Assembly: GCA_022825185.1 (NCBI GenBank)
Contig: JAJDYK010000012.1
Coordinates: 1 to 36,885 of the forward strand
Length of the DNA: 36,885 nucleotides
Direction: 5' to 3'
From: Candidatus Latescibacterota bacterium
GTDB taxonomy: Bacteria > Latescibacterota > UBA2968 > UBA8231
A program made the translations under genes and the position numbers. Of the stretch, positions 1 through 8,137 are shown piece by piece; positions within the stretch are counted from its first letter, which is position 1; the number at the start of each line of letters is the position of its first letter. Below the pieces are notes generated by a model. It made no database searches and was not told where the DNA came from. It saw only the letters and a list, made by a program, of their open reading frames with translations.

Positions 1-873
1 GAGGCCGATCTACCCTACAAGCGCGACCGCAAGGGCTACAATCTGTACGTCGGGGCCTTTGTACATTCCGACCTGCGGGTGACTGCGGGCCGCCAGCGAA
101 TCGCGCAACACTCCGACCATCGTCGCGCTCACGCCGATTACTTGATGCTGGCCGGGGACCATTACTTCACCGGCTGGGGGCGGGCACGGGTTTTTCAGGA
201 TTTGCGCCGCGTCGAGGACGATATCTTCGACCACTTAGTGCAGTGGAGGCAACCACCCAATACCCAAGGCGAACTGGTGCCGACTCTGGATGTGCTGCCG
301 GCGCAGAACACAGTAGTCAACACCACTTGGCTGGGTTTTGACTTCGACCGCTGGCCCGGTTTTAAGTTCGTCAACATGTTCAAGTGGCAGTACTACCACC
401 AGCGCGACCCAAGCATCGCGCTGCTATTGCGCGGGCAGCGCGAGGACGGCTCGTTTCTGGGGCTGATCAACAAGGCCGAGTACCGGCTGCAGCTAGGCAA
501 ACTGACCTTAAGCCCGGCCGGCAAAAGCGAGTTCCGCCGCGAAATTCCGGTGCTCCGCAGCCAGCCCGAGCGCAAGGAGTGGAGCCAACTCCTGCTCGCC
601 GTCGGGCGCGTATCGGTCATGCGCAGCAGCTACCTAGAGGCTGGGGTCGAGTACCACAACTTCCGGCAGTTGCGCGATCCAACGCCGCCGGGGGCTGAAG
701 ACAGCTTCTGGGAGACGACGACGGTCGCCCAGTTGACCAATATCTCCGACTATCAGGGTTATAAGCTGACGACGGTGCTGGGGTTTGACGTGACTCGGCG
801 CTACCAAGAAGTCGAGGGGACGCGGACGCGGACTAGGGGTTTTCTCACTGTGTACGCAGGAGTCGAGCAATGA
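1..873 (+). CDS. Outer-membrane beta-barrel-like protein, 5' end outside window
   Basis: The reading frame is open from base 1, so this is the last 290 residues of a longer gene that starts upstream of the window. The visible part is rich in alternating polar and hydrophobic stretches with many Tyr, Trp and Phe (for example around FKFVNMFKWQYYHQRD and GVEYHNFRQL), the pattern of amphipathic strands in an outer-membrane barrel. No catalytic motif was seen. The last codons overlap the next gene by four bases (ATGA), so the two are probably translated together with the LRR lipoprotein. The family was not recognised; a secreted beta-sandwich enzyme is an alternative reading. Confidence 0.6.
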   Translation, partial: EADLPYKRDRKGYNLYVGAFVHSDLRVTAGRQRIAQHSDHRRAHADYLMLAGDHYFTGWGRARVFQDLRRVEDDIFDHLVQWRQPPNTQGELVPTLDVLPAQNTVVNTTWLGFDFDRWPGFKFVNMFKWQYYHQRDPSIALLLRGQREDGSFLGLINKAEYRLQLGKLTLSPAGKSEFRREIPVLRSQPERKEWSQLLLAVGRVSVMRSSYLEAGVEYHNFRQLRDPTPPGAEDSFWETTTVAQLTNISDYQGYKLTTVLGFDVTRRYQEVEGTRTRTRGFLTVYAGVEQ

Positions 874-2399
874 GATGCGTACTCTGGGCGGCGCTTTTGT
901 GGCTGGGTTGTAGCAGTGAGCGGCCGCCTCTCCAATCCCCAGCCCCAGACGAAGAGCCGGTTTTTGACCACAGCACCTTCGCGGACGCAGGGCTTGAACG
1001 GGCGGTGCGGCAGGTGCTGGGACAGCCGCAAGGGGGCTTGGAGAGCGAGGAGCTATCTGGGTTGCGAACGCTAGACGCGGGCGGCTATGGGATCGCGGCT
1101 ATCGAGGGGATTGAGCGGCTGAGTGGCTTGGATACCCTGATGCTGGGCGACAATGCCGTAGTAGATATTGGCCCACTCGCCGGATTGACCCGGCTACAAG
1201 TGCTCGATTTGTCCGACAATCAGATTGCCGACCTTGTACCGCTGGCCAATCTCCTGCTACTAAGGGCACTCAACCTCGACGGCAACCAAGTAGCAGACCT
1301 TGCGCCGCTGGCGCGGTTGACGCGGTTGGGCCTGCTCAACCTCGACGGCAATCAAGTCCGCGATGTTGCGGTGCTTGCGCAGCTCCGGCGCTTGCGCAAC
1401 GTCGAGCTGTCGGGCAACCCGCTCGATCTAGACCAAGTGGAAGTCCTGCGTGGGCAAGGGATGGAGGTGACCTTTTTCCTGCCGGGGATTTTCTTTCAAG
1501 ACGCCCAACTAGAGCGTGCAGTGCGCAGTGCGGTTAGGAAGCCAACCGAGGAACTGACGGCGTTAGAACTGCGCACGATTACCCGTCTGAGGCTCAACAG
1601 TTCGGTCAAGTCGCTGGAGGGAATTGAGCATCTAACCAACTTAGAAAGCCTGAGCTTTAGCGGCTCTGTCCGCGAGGGCGAGTTGGAGAGCCTGTCGCCG
1701 CTGGCGGACTTGAGCAGGCTGCATATCCTCCAATTGACGACGGCCAAAATTGAGGATATTAGCGCCCTATCCCGCCTGACGAGCTTGGAGAAGCTCAACC
1801 TCAACAACAATGCTATTGTGGATATTTCGCCGCTGGGCGGTTTGGTCAATCTGCGCGAATTATGGCTCGAGATAAACCAGATACAAGACCTGTCGCCGCT
1901 GGCGGATCTACAACGGCTGGAGATACTGTATCTCGCGGACAATGCAGTCGAGGACCTTGCGCCATTGGCTGCGCTAGACCAGTTGGCGAAGCTGCGCTTT
2001 TCGCACAATCGGGTGGCGGATATTTCGCCGCTGGCCGAACTGTACGCCCTAGAACAGCTCGAATTTGCCAACAACGCCGTGGCTGAGATTGCTCCCTTGG
2101 GCGGATTGTACCTCCTCAAAGACTTGGACTTTACCGCCAATTTGGTCGGCGACCTCAGTCCGCTGGCCGATAAGCTGCATCTAACGGCTCTGTTCTTTGG
2201 CCAGAACTTCGTGGAAGATCTCTCGCCGCTGGTCGGCCTCCCCGAACTCAGACGCCTGCGCCTGCCGGACAATAAGGTAGTGGATATCGCTGCGTTGCTA
2301 ACGCTGGAGAAGCTGCTTTCGGCCGACCTGCGGGGCAATCCGCTCAGCGAGGCCAGTATTGACCTGATCCCTACCATTGAACGCAGGATTACTTTCTGA
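870..2399 (+). CDS. Leucine-rich-repeat lipoprotein (SDS22/internalin-like)
   Basis: A 509-residue lipoprotein: a short hydrophobic signal ends in the lipobox LWLGC with the lipidated Cys at residue 14. The rest is SDS22-type repeats of about 22 residues, with the recurring core L..L..L.L..N.+.D+.PLA.L. There are two repeat blocks, each opened by a related cap: FADAGLERAVRQVLGQP near residue 32 and FQDAQLERAVRSAVRKP near residue 210. The protein therefore looks like an ancestral cap-plus-repeat unit duplicated once and then expanded in the second half. Such solenoids bind proteins or glycans, so a role in surface adhesion or scaffolding is inferred. The start ATG overlaps the preceding stop and the stop overlaps the next ATG, giving a tight three-gene operon. 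Confidence 0.9.
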   Translation: MRCVLWAALLWLGCSSERPPLQSPAPDEEPVFDHSTFADAGLERAVRQVLGQPQGGLESEELSGLRTLDAGGYGIAAIEGIERLSGLDTLMLGDNAVVDIGPLAGLTRLQVLDLSDNQIADLVPLANLLLLRALNLDGNQVADLAPLARLTRLGLLNLDGNQVRDVAVLAQLRRLRNVELSGNPLDLDQVEVLRGQGMEVTFFLPGIFFQDAQLERAVRSAVRKPTEELTALELRTITRLRLNSSVKSLEGIEHLTNLESLSFSGSVREGELESLSPLADLSRLHILQLTTAKIEDISALSRLTSLEKLNLNNNAIVDISPLGGLVNLRELWLEINQIQDLSPLADLQRLEILYLADNAVEDLAPLAALDQLAKLRFSHNRVADISPLAELYALEQLEFANNAVAEIAPLGGLYLLKDLDFTANLVGDLSPLADKLHLTALFFGQNFVEDLSPLVGLPELRRLRLPDNKVVDIAALLTLEKLLSADLRGNPLSEASIDLIPTIERRITF

Positions 2400-4288
2400 T
2401 GCGGTTGCGTCTGTGCATCTGGATGGTTGCGTTGAGCGCCGGTTCGGCTTGGCCGCAGTTGGAACTGGTGGTGGGCCGGGAAGGGTACTCTTATCTAGCC
2501 ATCCAAGACTCCGCGGCCTTCGTCAACTGGGCACCTGATTCGCTGTGGACGTGGGTGGTGACGCCAGGCGAGAATCTGATGGCCAACGCGCTCTCTCGGG
2601 GCGGCCAGATTTTGGTCTCGGTCACAGAGCCTACTATGGGCTTGCTGGGGGAGACGGTTGAGTGGCCCGTGTTTCGCCGCGACATCACTGCGGTGCAGGC
2701 CATTGCCGACGGCGACCCGGGGACGGCTTTTGACCCCGATGAGTTCGGGTTGAGTCGCCAAGCGTCGATCTACATCGACTTGGGCGGGGTCTATACCATC
2801 GTGCGGACCAGAGCGTTCCCGCGCCTCGACGCCGAACACATCGGTCGCTTTCCGCAGACTTTTGATTTGGGGCTGGGCGACCGGCTACAGCCGGTGGATG
2901 CCTTGGAGCGCCTGTTGACAGCTAGCGACGGAAGTATCGGCGGCGAGGTCCGCTTCCAACGCTATGTGTTCTTTGGCACTACCCGGCCCAATATCCGGGC
3001 GGTTATCGAGTGGCCGGGCGTCCTCCCGGTCAGCGGCCAGCGCCAAGCGCGCTACGTGCGCTTCCAGCCTCTAGGCGACGCGCCTTGGGAACTGGCTGAA
3101 TTGGAGCTGTACACAGACGGCACGACGCGGCCGGGGTTTTTCCGCTCGGTTCCGCTGCTGGCCAGCAGTGGGACGCCGGTGTGGGGGCGGCTGCGCCACG
3201 AGGGCGGTGCGCCGCTGGAGGAATTGCCCATTGTCCTACAGACGCGCACCGGCCCGGACGACGAGCCGCTGCACTACTTTATCACCCAAGGGCCAGACGA
3301 GCGCCGGGTCAATCGAGCCGTCTGGGAAAATGCCCCTGAGTTCCCAGGCATCGACCAAGGGCCGATCGTGCCCAACCCCGCCTGGAGCAGTTGGGAGACG
3401 GTGACCGGCGGCGTGGTGCGCTCGCCAAGCCCGAACCGCTTCTTGCAATTCCAAGTGCGCTTTTTGCAGCCGGGCGTCAAGTTGGAGCGACTCGTCTTCG
3501 AGTACGCTTCACCGCCGGCCGCCGGCGAGATCTACGCCGAAATCAGCCCGCCGCTAGTCGATGCCGGAGTCGAAACGGCCTTTGCGATGGTCGTGCAGAC
3601 GCGCCGCCTCGTCGAGCGATCAGACACCGGCTTCCGCTTGGTCGAGGTGCTGACCGCAGCGCAGATTGAGGACATTGATAGCGTCAAGGTCGATGACGAG
3701 CACGCGCTATACACTATGCGCTTGGATCCCGGACGCGGCTTTAGCGTAAACCTCTGGCAGCGGGTGCTAAAGGACGGCAGCCTCGTACACATTTTTTTTC
3801 GCGGCAAAGTTTTCGTCGATGGCACGCGTTTTGAAGTGCGTGCCGTAGAGCAGCGACACATCGCGGATGAGGCACCCTACGAGATGTTCCAGTACGCACG
3901 CGAGGCAGACGTAGATCCAGTGCTGCCGAGTGCAGGGCTAACAGTGCGCCTCTCCGCACCAAACGCTGCACTCATCACCGATGTGGAGCCGAGACAGCAA
4001 GTGCTAACGCCCAACGGCGACGGCGTCAACGATCTGTTTGCCGTCGCCTATAGCTTGCTCAAGCTGACGCGGCCAGCGTCGGTTTTCTTTCGCATCTATG
4101 ATTTGGGAGGTGGTTTGGTGCGCCGGGGATATGCCGGCGAGGACCAGAGCGGACGCTTTGCCCAAGTCTGGGATGGGCGCGACGATTGGGGCAGGCTAGT
4201 CGCAGCGGGGATTTACCTCTATCACCTCCAGATCGCAGCCGATGTCGGCACCACGCGCTACAGCGGCGTAGTCAACGTGGCGTACTGA
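2399..4288 (+). CDS. Secreted protein with discoidin-like region and C-terminal FlgD/CHU_C-type Ig domain
   Basis: The protein has 629 residues with an N-terminal signal peptide (MRLRLCIWMVALSAGSAWP). Residues about 95-240 resemble an F5/8 type C (discoidin) fold: a DGDPGTAF opening, then YIDLGGVYTIVRTRAFPR and a closing strand ending in ELAELELYTDG. Residues about 535-629 form a FlgD/CHU_C-like Ig domain with the hallmark TPNGDGVND, a FRIYDLGGGLVRR strand, WDGRDDWGR and GIYLYHLQI. Such C-terminal domains are common on exported surface proteins of Bacteroidota, Fibrobacterota and related groups. The ATG shares one base with the stop of the LRR gene. The convergent gene is a paralogue with the same domain order, so the two may be alternative surface proteins. 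The ligand is unknown. Confidence 0.85.
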   Translation: MRLRLCIWMVALSAGSAWPQLELVVGREGYSYLAIQDSAAFVNWAPDSLWTWVVTPGENLMANALSRGGQILVSVTEPTMGLLGETVEWPVFRRDITAVQAIADGDPGTAFDPDEFGLSRQASIYIDLGGVYTIVRTRAFPRLDAEHIGRFPQTFDLGLGDRLQPVDALERLLTASDGSIGGEVRFQRYVFFGTTRPNIRAVIEWPGVLPVSGQRQARYVRFQPLGDAPWELAELELYTDGTTRPGFFRSVPLLASSGTPVWGRLRHEGGAPLEELPIVLQTRTGPDDEPLHYFITQGPDERRVNRAVWENAPEFPGIDQGPIVPNPAWSSWETVTGGVVRSPSPNRFLQFQVRFLQPGVKLERLVFEYASPPAAGEIYAEISPPLVDAGVETAFAMVVQTRRLVERSDTGFRLVEVLTAAQIEDIDSVKVDDEHALYTMRLDPGRGFSVNLWQRVLKDGSLVHIFFRGKVFVDGTRFEVRAVEQRHIADEAPYEMFQYAREADVDPVLPSAGLTVRLSAPNAALITDVEPRQQVLTPNGDGVNDLFAVAYSLLKLTRPASVFFRIYDLGGGLVRRGYAGEDQSGRFAQVWDGRDDWGRLVAAGIYLYHLQIAADVGTTRYSGVVNVAY

Positions 4289-4325
4289 TTAAGGCCCCTC
4301 CCAGTCCCATCGGCGATCGTCGAAT

Positions 4326-6230
4326 TCAATACGCCACGCCGAGCGTCCTAGCCAACACCTCTTCCCCCGATTCAGTCTCAGCCGCAATGCGCGCGATATA
4401 AGCCCCTGGAGGCACCAGCTCTCCGGTCGCATCGCGGCCATCCCAAGTGTGCTCGTAGGCTCCGGCAGACAGGGCATCGAAAAATAGCTGACGCACTCGG
4501 CGGCCAGCCAAATCGTATATGCCGATCGAAAAATCGACCTCCTGCACCAAGCGCAGGACTTGGAAAACAATGCGACTTTCTTCGTTGACGCCATCCCCAT
4601 TGGGCGTACACACCGCCGGTACGACCTGCATCGCGGATAAAATCCCACCCCCTGCGGCGTTGGAGAAAAAGACCCGGTTGGTGTTGGTGCCAACACTTGG
4701 ACTGGCATCGCCGGCAGCGACCGGCTGGGGCAAACGGCCTCCAGAGTCGATTAGGTGGCTCACCAAATCAGTGGCATAGACCAGAATGGCCGTGCGAAAA
4801 GTAACGCGTAGCGGCTGGTTATTGGCCGGCGTGACCCGGTTCGATGGGAAGTACAGCATCAGCCCCTGCGCATCCGCGTGGATGCTGTCGGGCATCACTT
4901 CGACGAGCGGCTCCCCCATCTCGAATTTGAGCAACGTCGGTTCGGTCTGGGTCGCAATGTGCAAGCCATCGAACCCAACCTGCGCATCGCTGCCAAATTC
5001 CGCCCGAATGTCATAGGTAAAAAGAGTATCGCGACCTGCTGGCACCGCAACTACACCACCGGGCGGGAACGGGTCTGCGAGAACAGCTACCTCGCCTACG
5101 GCGCGGTCGGCCAACGGCAGTGAGTAGCTAATAGCCAAGCTATCTATCTGAACGAGATCGGTAGAAGTACCCCGAAAAAAGAGCTGGAAATCAAAATACC
5201 GCCTTGGGCCGGGCAGTTCGAGGGGATAGGTAAAAGTCCCGGTCGAATCAATGCGGATCGGATTCTTCCAAGTCCAGTTTTCGGCATCGTCGAGGATGGA
5301 ACCGCGGAAATCCTCCGCCAGCTTGGCATAGGCGTCTGCGGTCGTGGGCTGTTCCGAACCCGTTTCGCGATCGACGATTTCAAAATGGACCAGGGGGGTC
5401 TCGTCAGTTCCGTTGCGCAGAGTCAGATCCACGGATGCGGCGGCGGTCGCTGTCGGGAGCAGGACGCCGTCCGACTGTCGGCGCAACTTGGTGGCTTTGA
5501 CAGAGAGCGCGCCGAGAATCGCTGCTGTGGGCAATTCAATGAGCTTGGAAAGATAGGTACCCTTGGGCACGAAACCCGTGCCAAAGGCTTGGATTTCCGC
5601 TATTTCAAACGGATTGGGCGACAGGATGCGCAACCTGATAAAGCGGATTAGCTGCACTGGAAAGTCGATTACCGTCCTCGGCTCGGTCTGCAAATCAACG
5701 CGTTTCAAAACCTGATAGCGCGGTGCCCCTTGTTGGGTATAGTCGCGGCCATCGTTCACGGAAAGTTCAAAGGCCCGGGGAAAGTCGTCGAGAAAGGATG
5801 GACTGGGGAAATAGACCAGGCGATTGACCGGAAAGGAAGCCCCCAAATCCAAGAAAAAAATGCGACCCGTCTGATCGGTGCCCAGCCCTTTGAAGCGGTC
5901 GCCGGAAGAAGTCTGCTCATCGCCATCGACCAAGGCGGCGGCCGAGCCTTCAATGGCAGCGTTGTCCCAGATATGGGCACGGCCTTCGGCGACAAAGTCC
6001 AAGGTAGGCGAGTCGCTCCAGTCGAGCGAGCGGAGGATATTGTCGGTTTCTGCCAAGCCGATGGGACGAATCAGAGCCGGGTTCTGCATATCTACTCCCC
6101 CGGCGACCGCGGCCTGAGAATCCCAAGCAAGCCCGTCCCCACCGACCCGATAGCTTTCGACCTGTGCTCCAAGCGGCGCACTCAGCCAGCATACTCCGCA
6201 CAAAGCGAGGCTGCCCGCAAGCAATCTCAT
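4326..6230 (-). CDS. Secreted discoidin/FlgD-Ig protein, paralogue of the convergent gene
   Basis: The protein has 634 residues when started at the ATG whose last bases overlap the upstream stop (ATGA). A TTG 12 bases further upstream is in frame but inside the neighbouring gene and is less likely. There is a signal peptide (MRLLAGSLALCGVCWLSAPLGAQ). A discoidin-like module spans roughly residues 60-200: IWDNAAIEGSAAALVDGD, then FFLDLGASFPVNRLVYFP and IRLRILSPNPFEIAEIQAFG. The FlgD/CHU_C-type C-terminus carries CTPNGDGVNE, IGIYDLAGRRVRQ, WDGRDATGE and GAYIARI. Domain order matches the plus-strand gene it faces, with a convergent gap of only 37 bases. The two differ greatly in sequence, so the duplication is old. 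Confidence 0.85.
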   Translation of the reverse strand: MRLLAGSLALCGVCWLSAPLGAQVESYRVGGDGLAWDSQAAVAGGVDMQNPALIRPIGLAETDNILRSLDWSDSPTLDFVAEGRAHIWDNAAIEGSAAALVDGDEQTSSGDRFKGLGTDQTGRIFFLDLGASFPVNRLVYFPSPSFLDDFPRAFELSVNDGRDYTQQGAPRYQVLKRVDLQTEPRTVIDFPVQLIRFIRLRILSPNPFEIAEIQAFGTGFVPKGTYLSKLIELPTAAILGALSVKATKLRRQSDGVLLPTATAAASVDLTLRNGTDETPLVHFEIVDRETGSEQPTTADAYAKLAEDFRGSILDDAENWTWKNPIRIDSTGTFTYPLELPGPRRYFDFQLFFRGTSTDLVQIDSLAISYSLPLADRAVGEVAVLADPFPPGGVVAVPAGRDTLFTYDIRAEFGSDAQVGFDGLHIATQTEPTLLKFEMGEPLVEVMPDSIHADAQGLMLYFPSNRVTPANNQPLRVTFRTAILVYATDLVSHLIDSGGRLPQPVAAGDASPSVGTNTNRVFFSNAAGGGILSAMQVVPAVCTPNGDGVNEESRIVFQVLRLVQEVDFSIGIYDLAGRRVRQLFFDALSAGAYEHTWDGRDATGELVPPGAYIARIAAETESGEEVLARTLGVAY

Positions 6231-6952
6231 TCCTGCGCCCAATCTGCCGGCGGCTGATACCCCTTGAATACCTCGCGCTGGAACCGGTACGCCAAATCTA
6301 TGGTCTCGACGGGTTGCTGCCTGAAGTCGAAGCGAATCGCCACGTCGCTGAGGTGAACGGTAAACTCATTGATGTCGTGGGGTAACGCGGGAAACACCAC
6401 ATACCCCTCGACTTCTTGGCCGCTGAAAACGTCTTCGGCTGGATACATGGTGCGGGTCAGAATCTCCCGGCGCTCTTGGAAGACGCTGTAGGCATTACCC
6501 GCATAACCAGGGATCATAGAAGCATAGAATTCGAGGATGTCCGTTCTGTTGAGCGGATCGTACTCGCGGCCAGCCTGTTGAGAGACGAGCGTTATGCGGG
6601 TGGGGTCCAGATGCACCTTGGGATACTCGTAGTTTTTCACCTGAACCGAAAAGACAGTGTACTTGGGCGGCGTATAGGTATCGCCCAGCGGCTTCCAGTT
6701 GCCAAAGGTATAGGGATTCTTGGAATTGGCACCCGCCTTAGAGTAGTCGGCGAATTGCCGGTTCAACTCTCCGTCCGTCATGGGACGCAGGGAAACTTCG
6801 AGGCGGTTGAAAACAGCGATAATGGTTCCGTCGTCCTCGACCGAGGCATAGGCTTCTTGGTTATTTTCGGGCGCAGGTTCGATTGGCCCTGGGAAATAGC
6901 GACCACAACCGACCAGCACCAGCAGCACCAAGGCACCCAAGTATGGACTCAT
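6227..6952 (-). CDS. Lipoprotein of unknown function
   Basis: The start was set at the ATG that gives MSPYLGALVLLVLVGC, a clean lipoprotein signal with the lipidated Cys at residue 16. A longer in-frame extension to 7132 would bury that signal. A GGGGGAG ribosome site lies about 8 bases upstream. The 241-residue product has no motif I recognise. Its middle and end are beta-rich (YTVFSVQVKNYEYPKVHLDP, VEGYVVFPALPHDINEFTVHLSDVAIRFDF), like a periplasmic Ig-like sandwich. It overlaps the discoidin/FlgD-Ig gene by four bases, so the two should be made together and may act together at the surface. Confidence 0.8.
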   Translation of the reverse strand: MSPYLGALVLLVLVGCGRYFPGPIEPAPENNQEAYASVEDDGTIIAVFNRLEVSLRPMTDGELNRQFADYSKAGANSKNPYTFGNWKPLGDTYTPPKYTVFSVQVKNYEYPKVHLDPTRITLVSQQAGREYDPLNRTDILEFYASMIPGYAGNAYSVFQERREILTRTMYPAEDVFSGQEVEGYVVFPALPHDINEFTVHLSDVAIRFDFRQQPVETIDLAYRFQREVFKGYQPPADWAQE

Positions 6953-6988
6953 GGCAAATCGCTCCCCCAACATCCTACAAAACGCGAA

Positions 6989-7028
6989 AGCGGGGGAGCA
7001 GAGATAATCACACCTCTCCTCCCCCGCT
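6989..7028 (-). terminator. Rho-independent terminator after the CBM9-like gene
   Basis: A 10-bp perfect stem (AGCGGGGGAG paired with CTCCCCCGCT) encloses a 20-base loop. On the minus strand it is followed by TTTCGCGTTTTG, a moderately T-rich tail. It lies between the stop of the CBM9-like gene and the ATG of the lipoprotein gene, so the first should end here and the lipoprotein/FlgD-Ig pair would need readthrough or its own promoter. Confidence 0.65.
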
Positions 7029-7049
7029 GCAAAATAAAGTGGAGAAATT

Positions 7050-7958
7050 TTACTCGTCGAAAGTCGCCTTAATTTTTCCCCAAGTACTACCTTCGACCGC
7101 AGTGCCAGCGTCGCTGCCCCGGGTGTACTCATCTACAGTCAACAAGGTAAAGTCAGAGGCGAAATCCTGATCTCTATGCGCCCCGTTGACGTCTCCGGTG
7201 ACTAGCTGATGCGTTCGGGCGGCACCCTCAGCAGGCGTTGTATCGGCCTCGTTGAGCTGATAGGTGAGACCAATGGTCATTCCCGGCTGCAAGACCACGC
7301 GTTCGGTAGAGGCCTCGTCGTTTTCCAAGTTGACCCATAGTGGCATGGCGAACTCATAGCCTAAGGTGACATTAGTCGATCCATGCGTAGCGCCAGGCGG
7401 GCTGAGACCGACATCGGCCTCAATATAGGCCGTGGCCCATTGTTTGGCCGGATCGGCGTCTTTGCGCAGCCAAGTTGTGCCGTTGCCGTAGGGCGTCGAA
7501 TACCCGCCGGGCACCTGCACGTGCATGGTCCACTGCTGCGCGTTCACTTGGTTCGGATCGCGGTACGGACCGCCGCTGTGGTCGCCGTCGGTAATAATTT
7601 CGAGATCGTCCTCAAACCACCCGTTTTCCGGATCCGTTTCAGCAGCGTGCAAAGAATCGTCCGTCACCCGCACAAAGCCATAGATGCGGTTGTCGGGGGC
7701 CTGCGTCCAAGCGGTCCTGATGGAAACATCGATATCGCTCTTGTCTGGAATCACCTGCTGTACGACCTCGCCCATTTCGTCGGGAGTGACGATAAAATTG
7801 GGATCGTACCACGCCCAATCTCCGTCCTCGCCATCGGCGACGTACGTCACATCCGAGGGCCATTCCAAAGCGAAATACCCAAAACCATTGGCGTTGCTGT
7901 GTGCAAAGCACGTGCTCGCAGCCAACAGCAAAACGCCAAAAACAGCACAGATTCTCAT
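7050..7958 (-). CDS. Secreted CBM9-like carbohydrate-binding domain protein
   Basis: The protein has 302 residues from an ATG six bases behind a perfect AGGAGG site, and begins with a signal peptide (MRICAVFGVLLLAASTCFA). The mature part has the pattern of family 9-like carbohydrate-binding domains: a DGEDGDWAWYD opening, a YGFVRVTDDSLHAA strand, WFEDDLEIITDGD and a later GYEFAMPLWVNL. CBM9-like modules bind sugar chains, but no catalytic domain accompanies it here. It probably acts outside the cytoplasm as a binding protein. An in-frame TTG 22 codons upstream has its own AGGAGG but would add a hydrophilic stretch before the signal peptide, so it was not chosen. Confidence 0.75.
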   Translation of the reverse strand: MRICAVFGVLLLAASTCFAHSNANGFGYFALEWPSDVTYVADGEDGDWAWYDPNFIVTPDEMGEVVQQVIPDKSDIDVSIRTAWTQAPDNRIYGFVRVTDDSLHAAETDPENGWFEDDLEIITDGDHSGGPYRDPNQVNAQQWTMHVQVPGGYSTPYGNGTTWLRKDADPAKQWATAYIEADVGLSPPGATHGSTNVTLGYEFAMPLWVNLENDEASTERVVLQPGMTIGLTYQLNEADTTPAEGAARTHQLVTGDVNGAHRDQDFASDFTLLTVDEYTRGSDAGTAVEGSTWGKIKATFDE

Positions 7959-8030
7959 AGTTATCCTCCTTTTAGAGATTAAATTGGCTGTTTCGTTCGT
8001 CCGATATGCTCTTTCTACCAACAACTAAAA

Positions 8031-8040
8031 CCTCCTTTTT
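8031..8040 (-). promoter_or_regulatory. Extra Shine-Dalgarno at the 5' end of the CBM9-like mRNA
   Basis: AAAAAGGAGG on the minus strand sits about 60 bases before the site actually used (AGGAGG at 7965-7970). It lies within a few bases of the predicted transcription start. It is followed after six bases by an in-frame TTG. It could direct a minor longer product or bind ribosomes to protect the 5' end of the message. Confidence 0.5.
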
Positions 8041-8045
8041 GAAGA

Positions 8046-8075
8046 GTTATACCATCTGCCCTTTTGCCCGTTCAA
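8046..8075 (-). promoter_or_regulatory. Sigma70-like promoter of the CBM9-like gene
   Basis: TTGAAC and TATAAC are separated by 18 bases on the minus strand, close to consensus. A start about 6 bases further on would place the AAAAAGGAGG element at the very 5' end of the transcript. Confidence 0.5.
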
Positions 8076-8137
8076 GGTATTTAATAGCATAGTGAAAGTC
8101 AACTTTCGCGACGATTGGTACACGAAGGCTAGATGCC

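Noticed and set aside
1496..2377. 293-codon minus-strand ORF antisense to the LRR gene
   Set aside because: Its sequence is a Ser/Arg-rich shadow of the repeat codons, with no ribosome site or recognisable fold.
6953..7132. N-terminal extension of the lipoprotein frame
   Set aside because: It crosses the terminator hairpin and would bury the lipobox signal.
8093..8106. Short inverted repeat GAAAGT-CA-ACTTTC before the binding-protein gene
   Set aside because: Too short and its position relative to a promoter is unclear; it may be chance.
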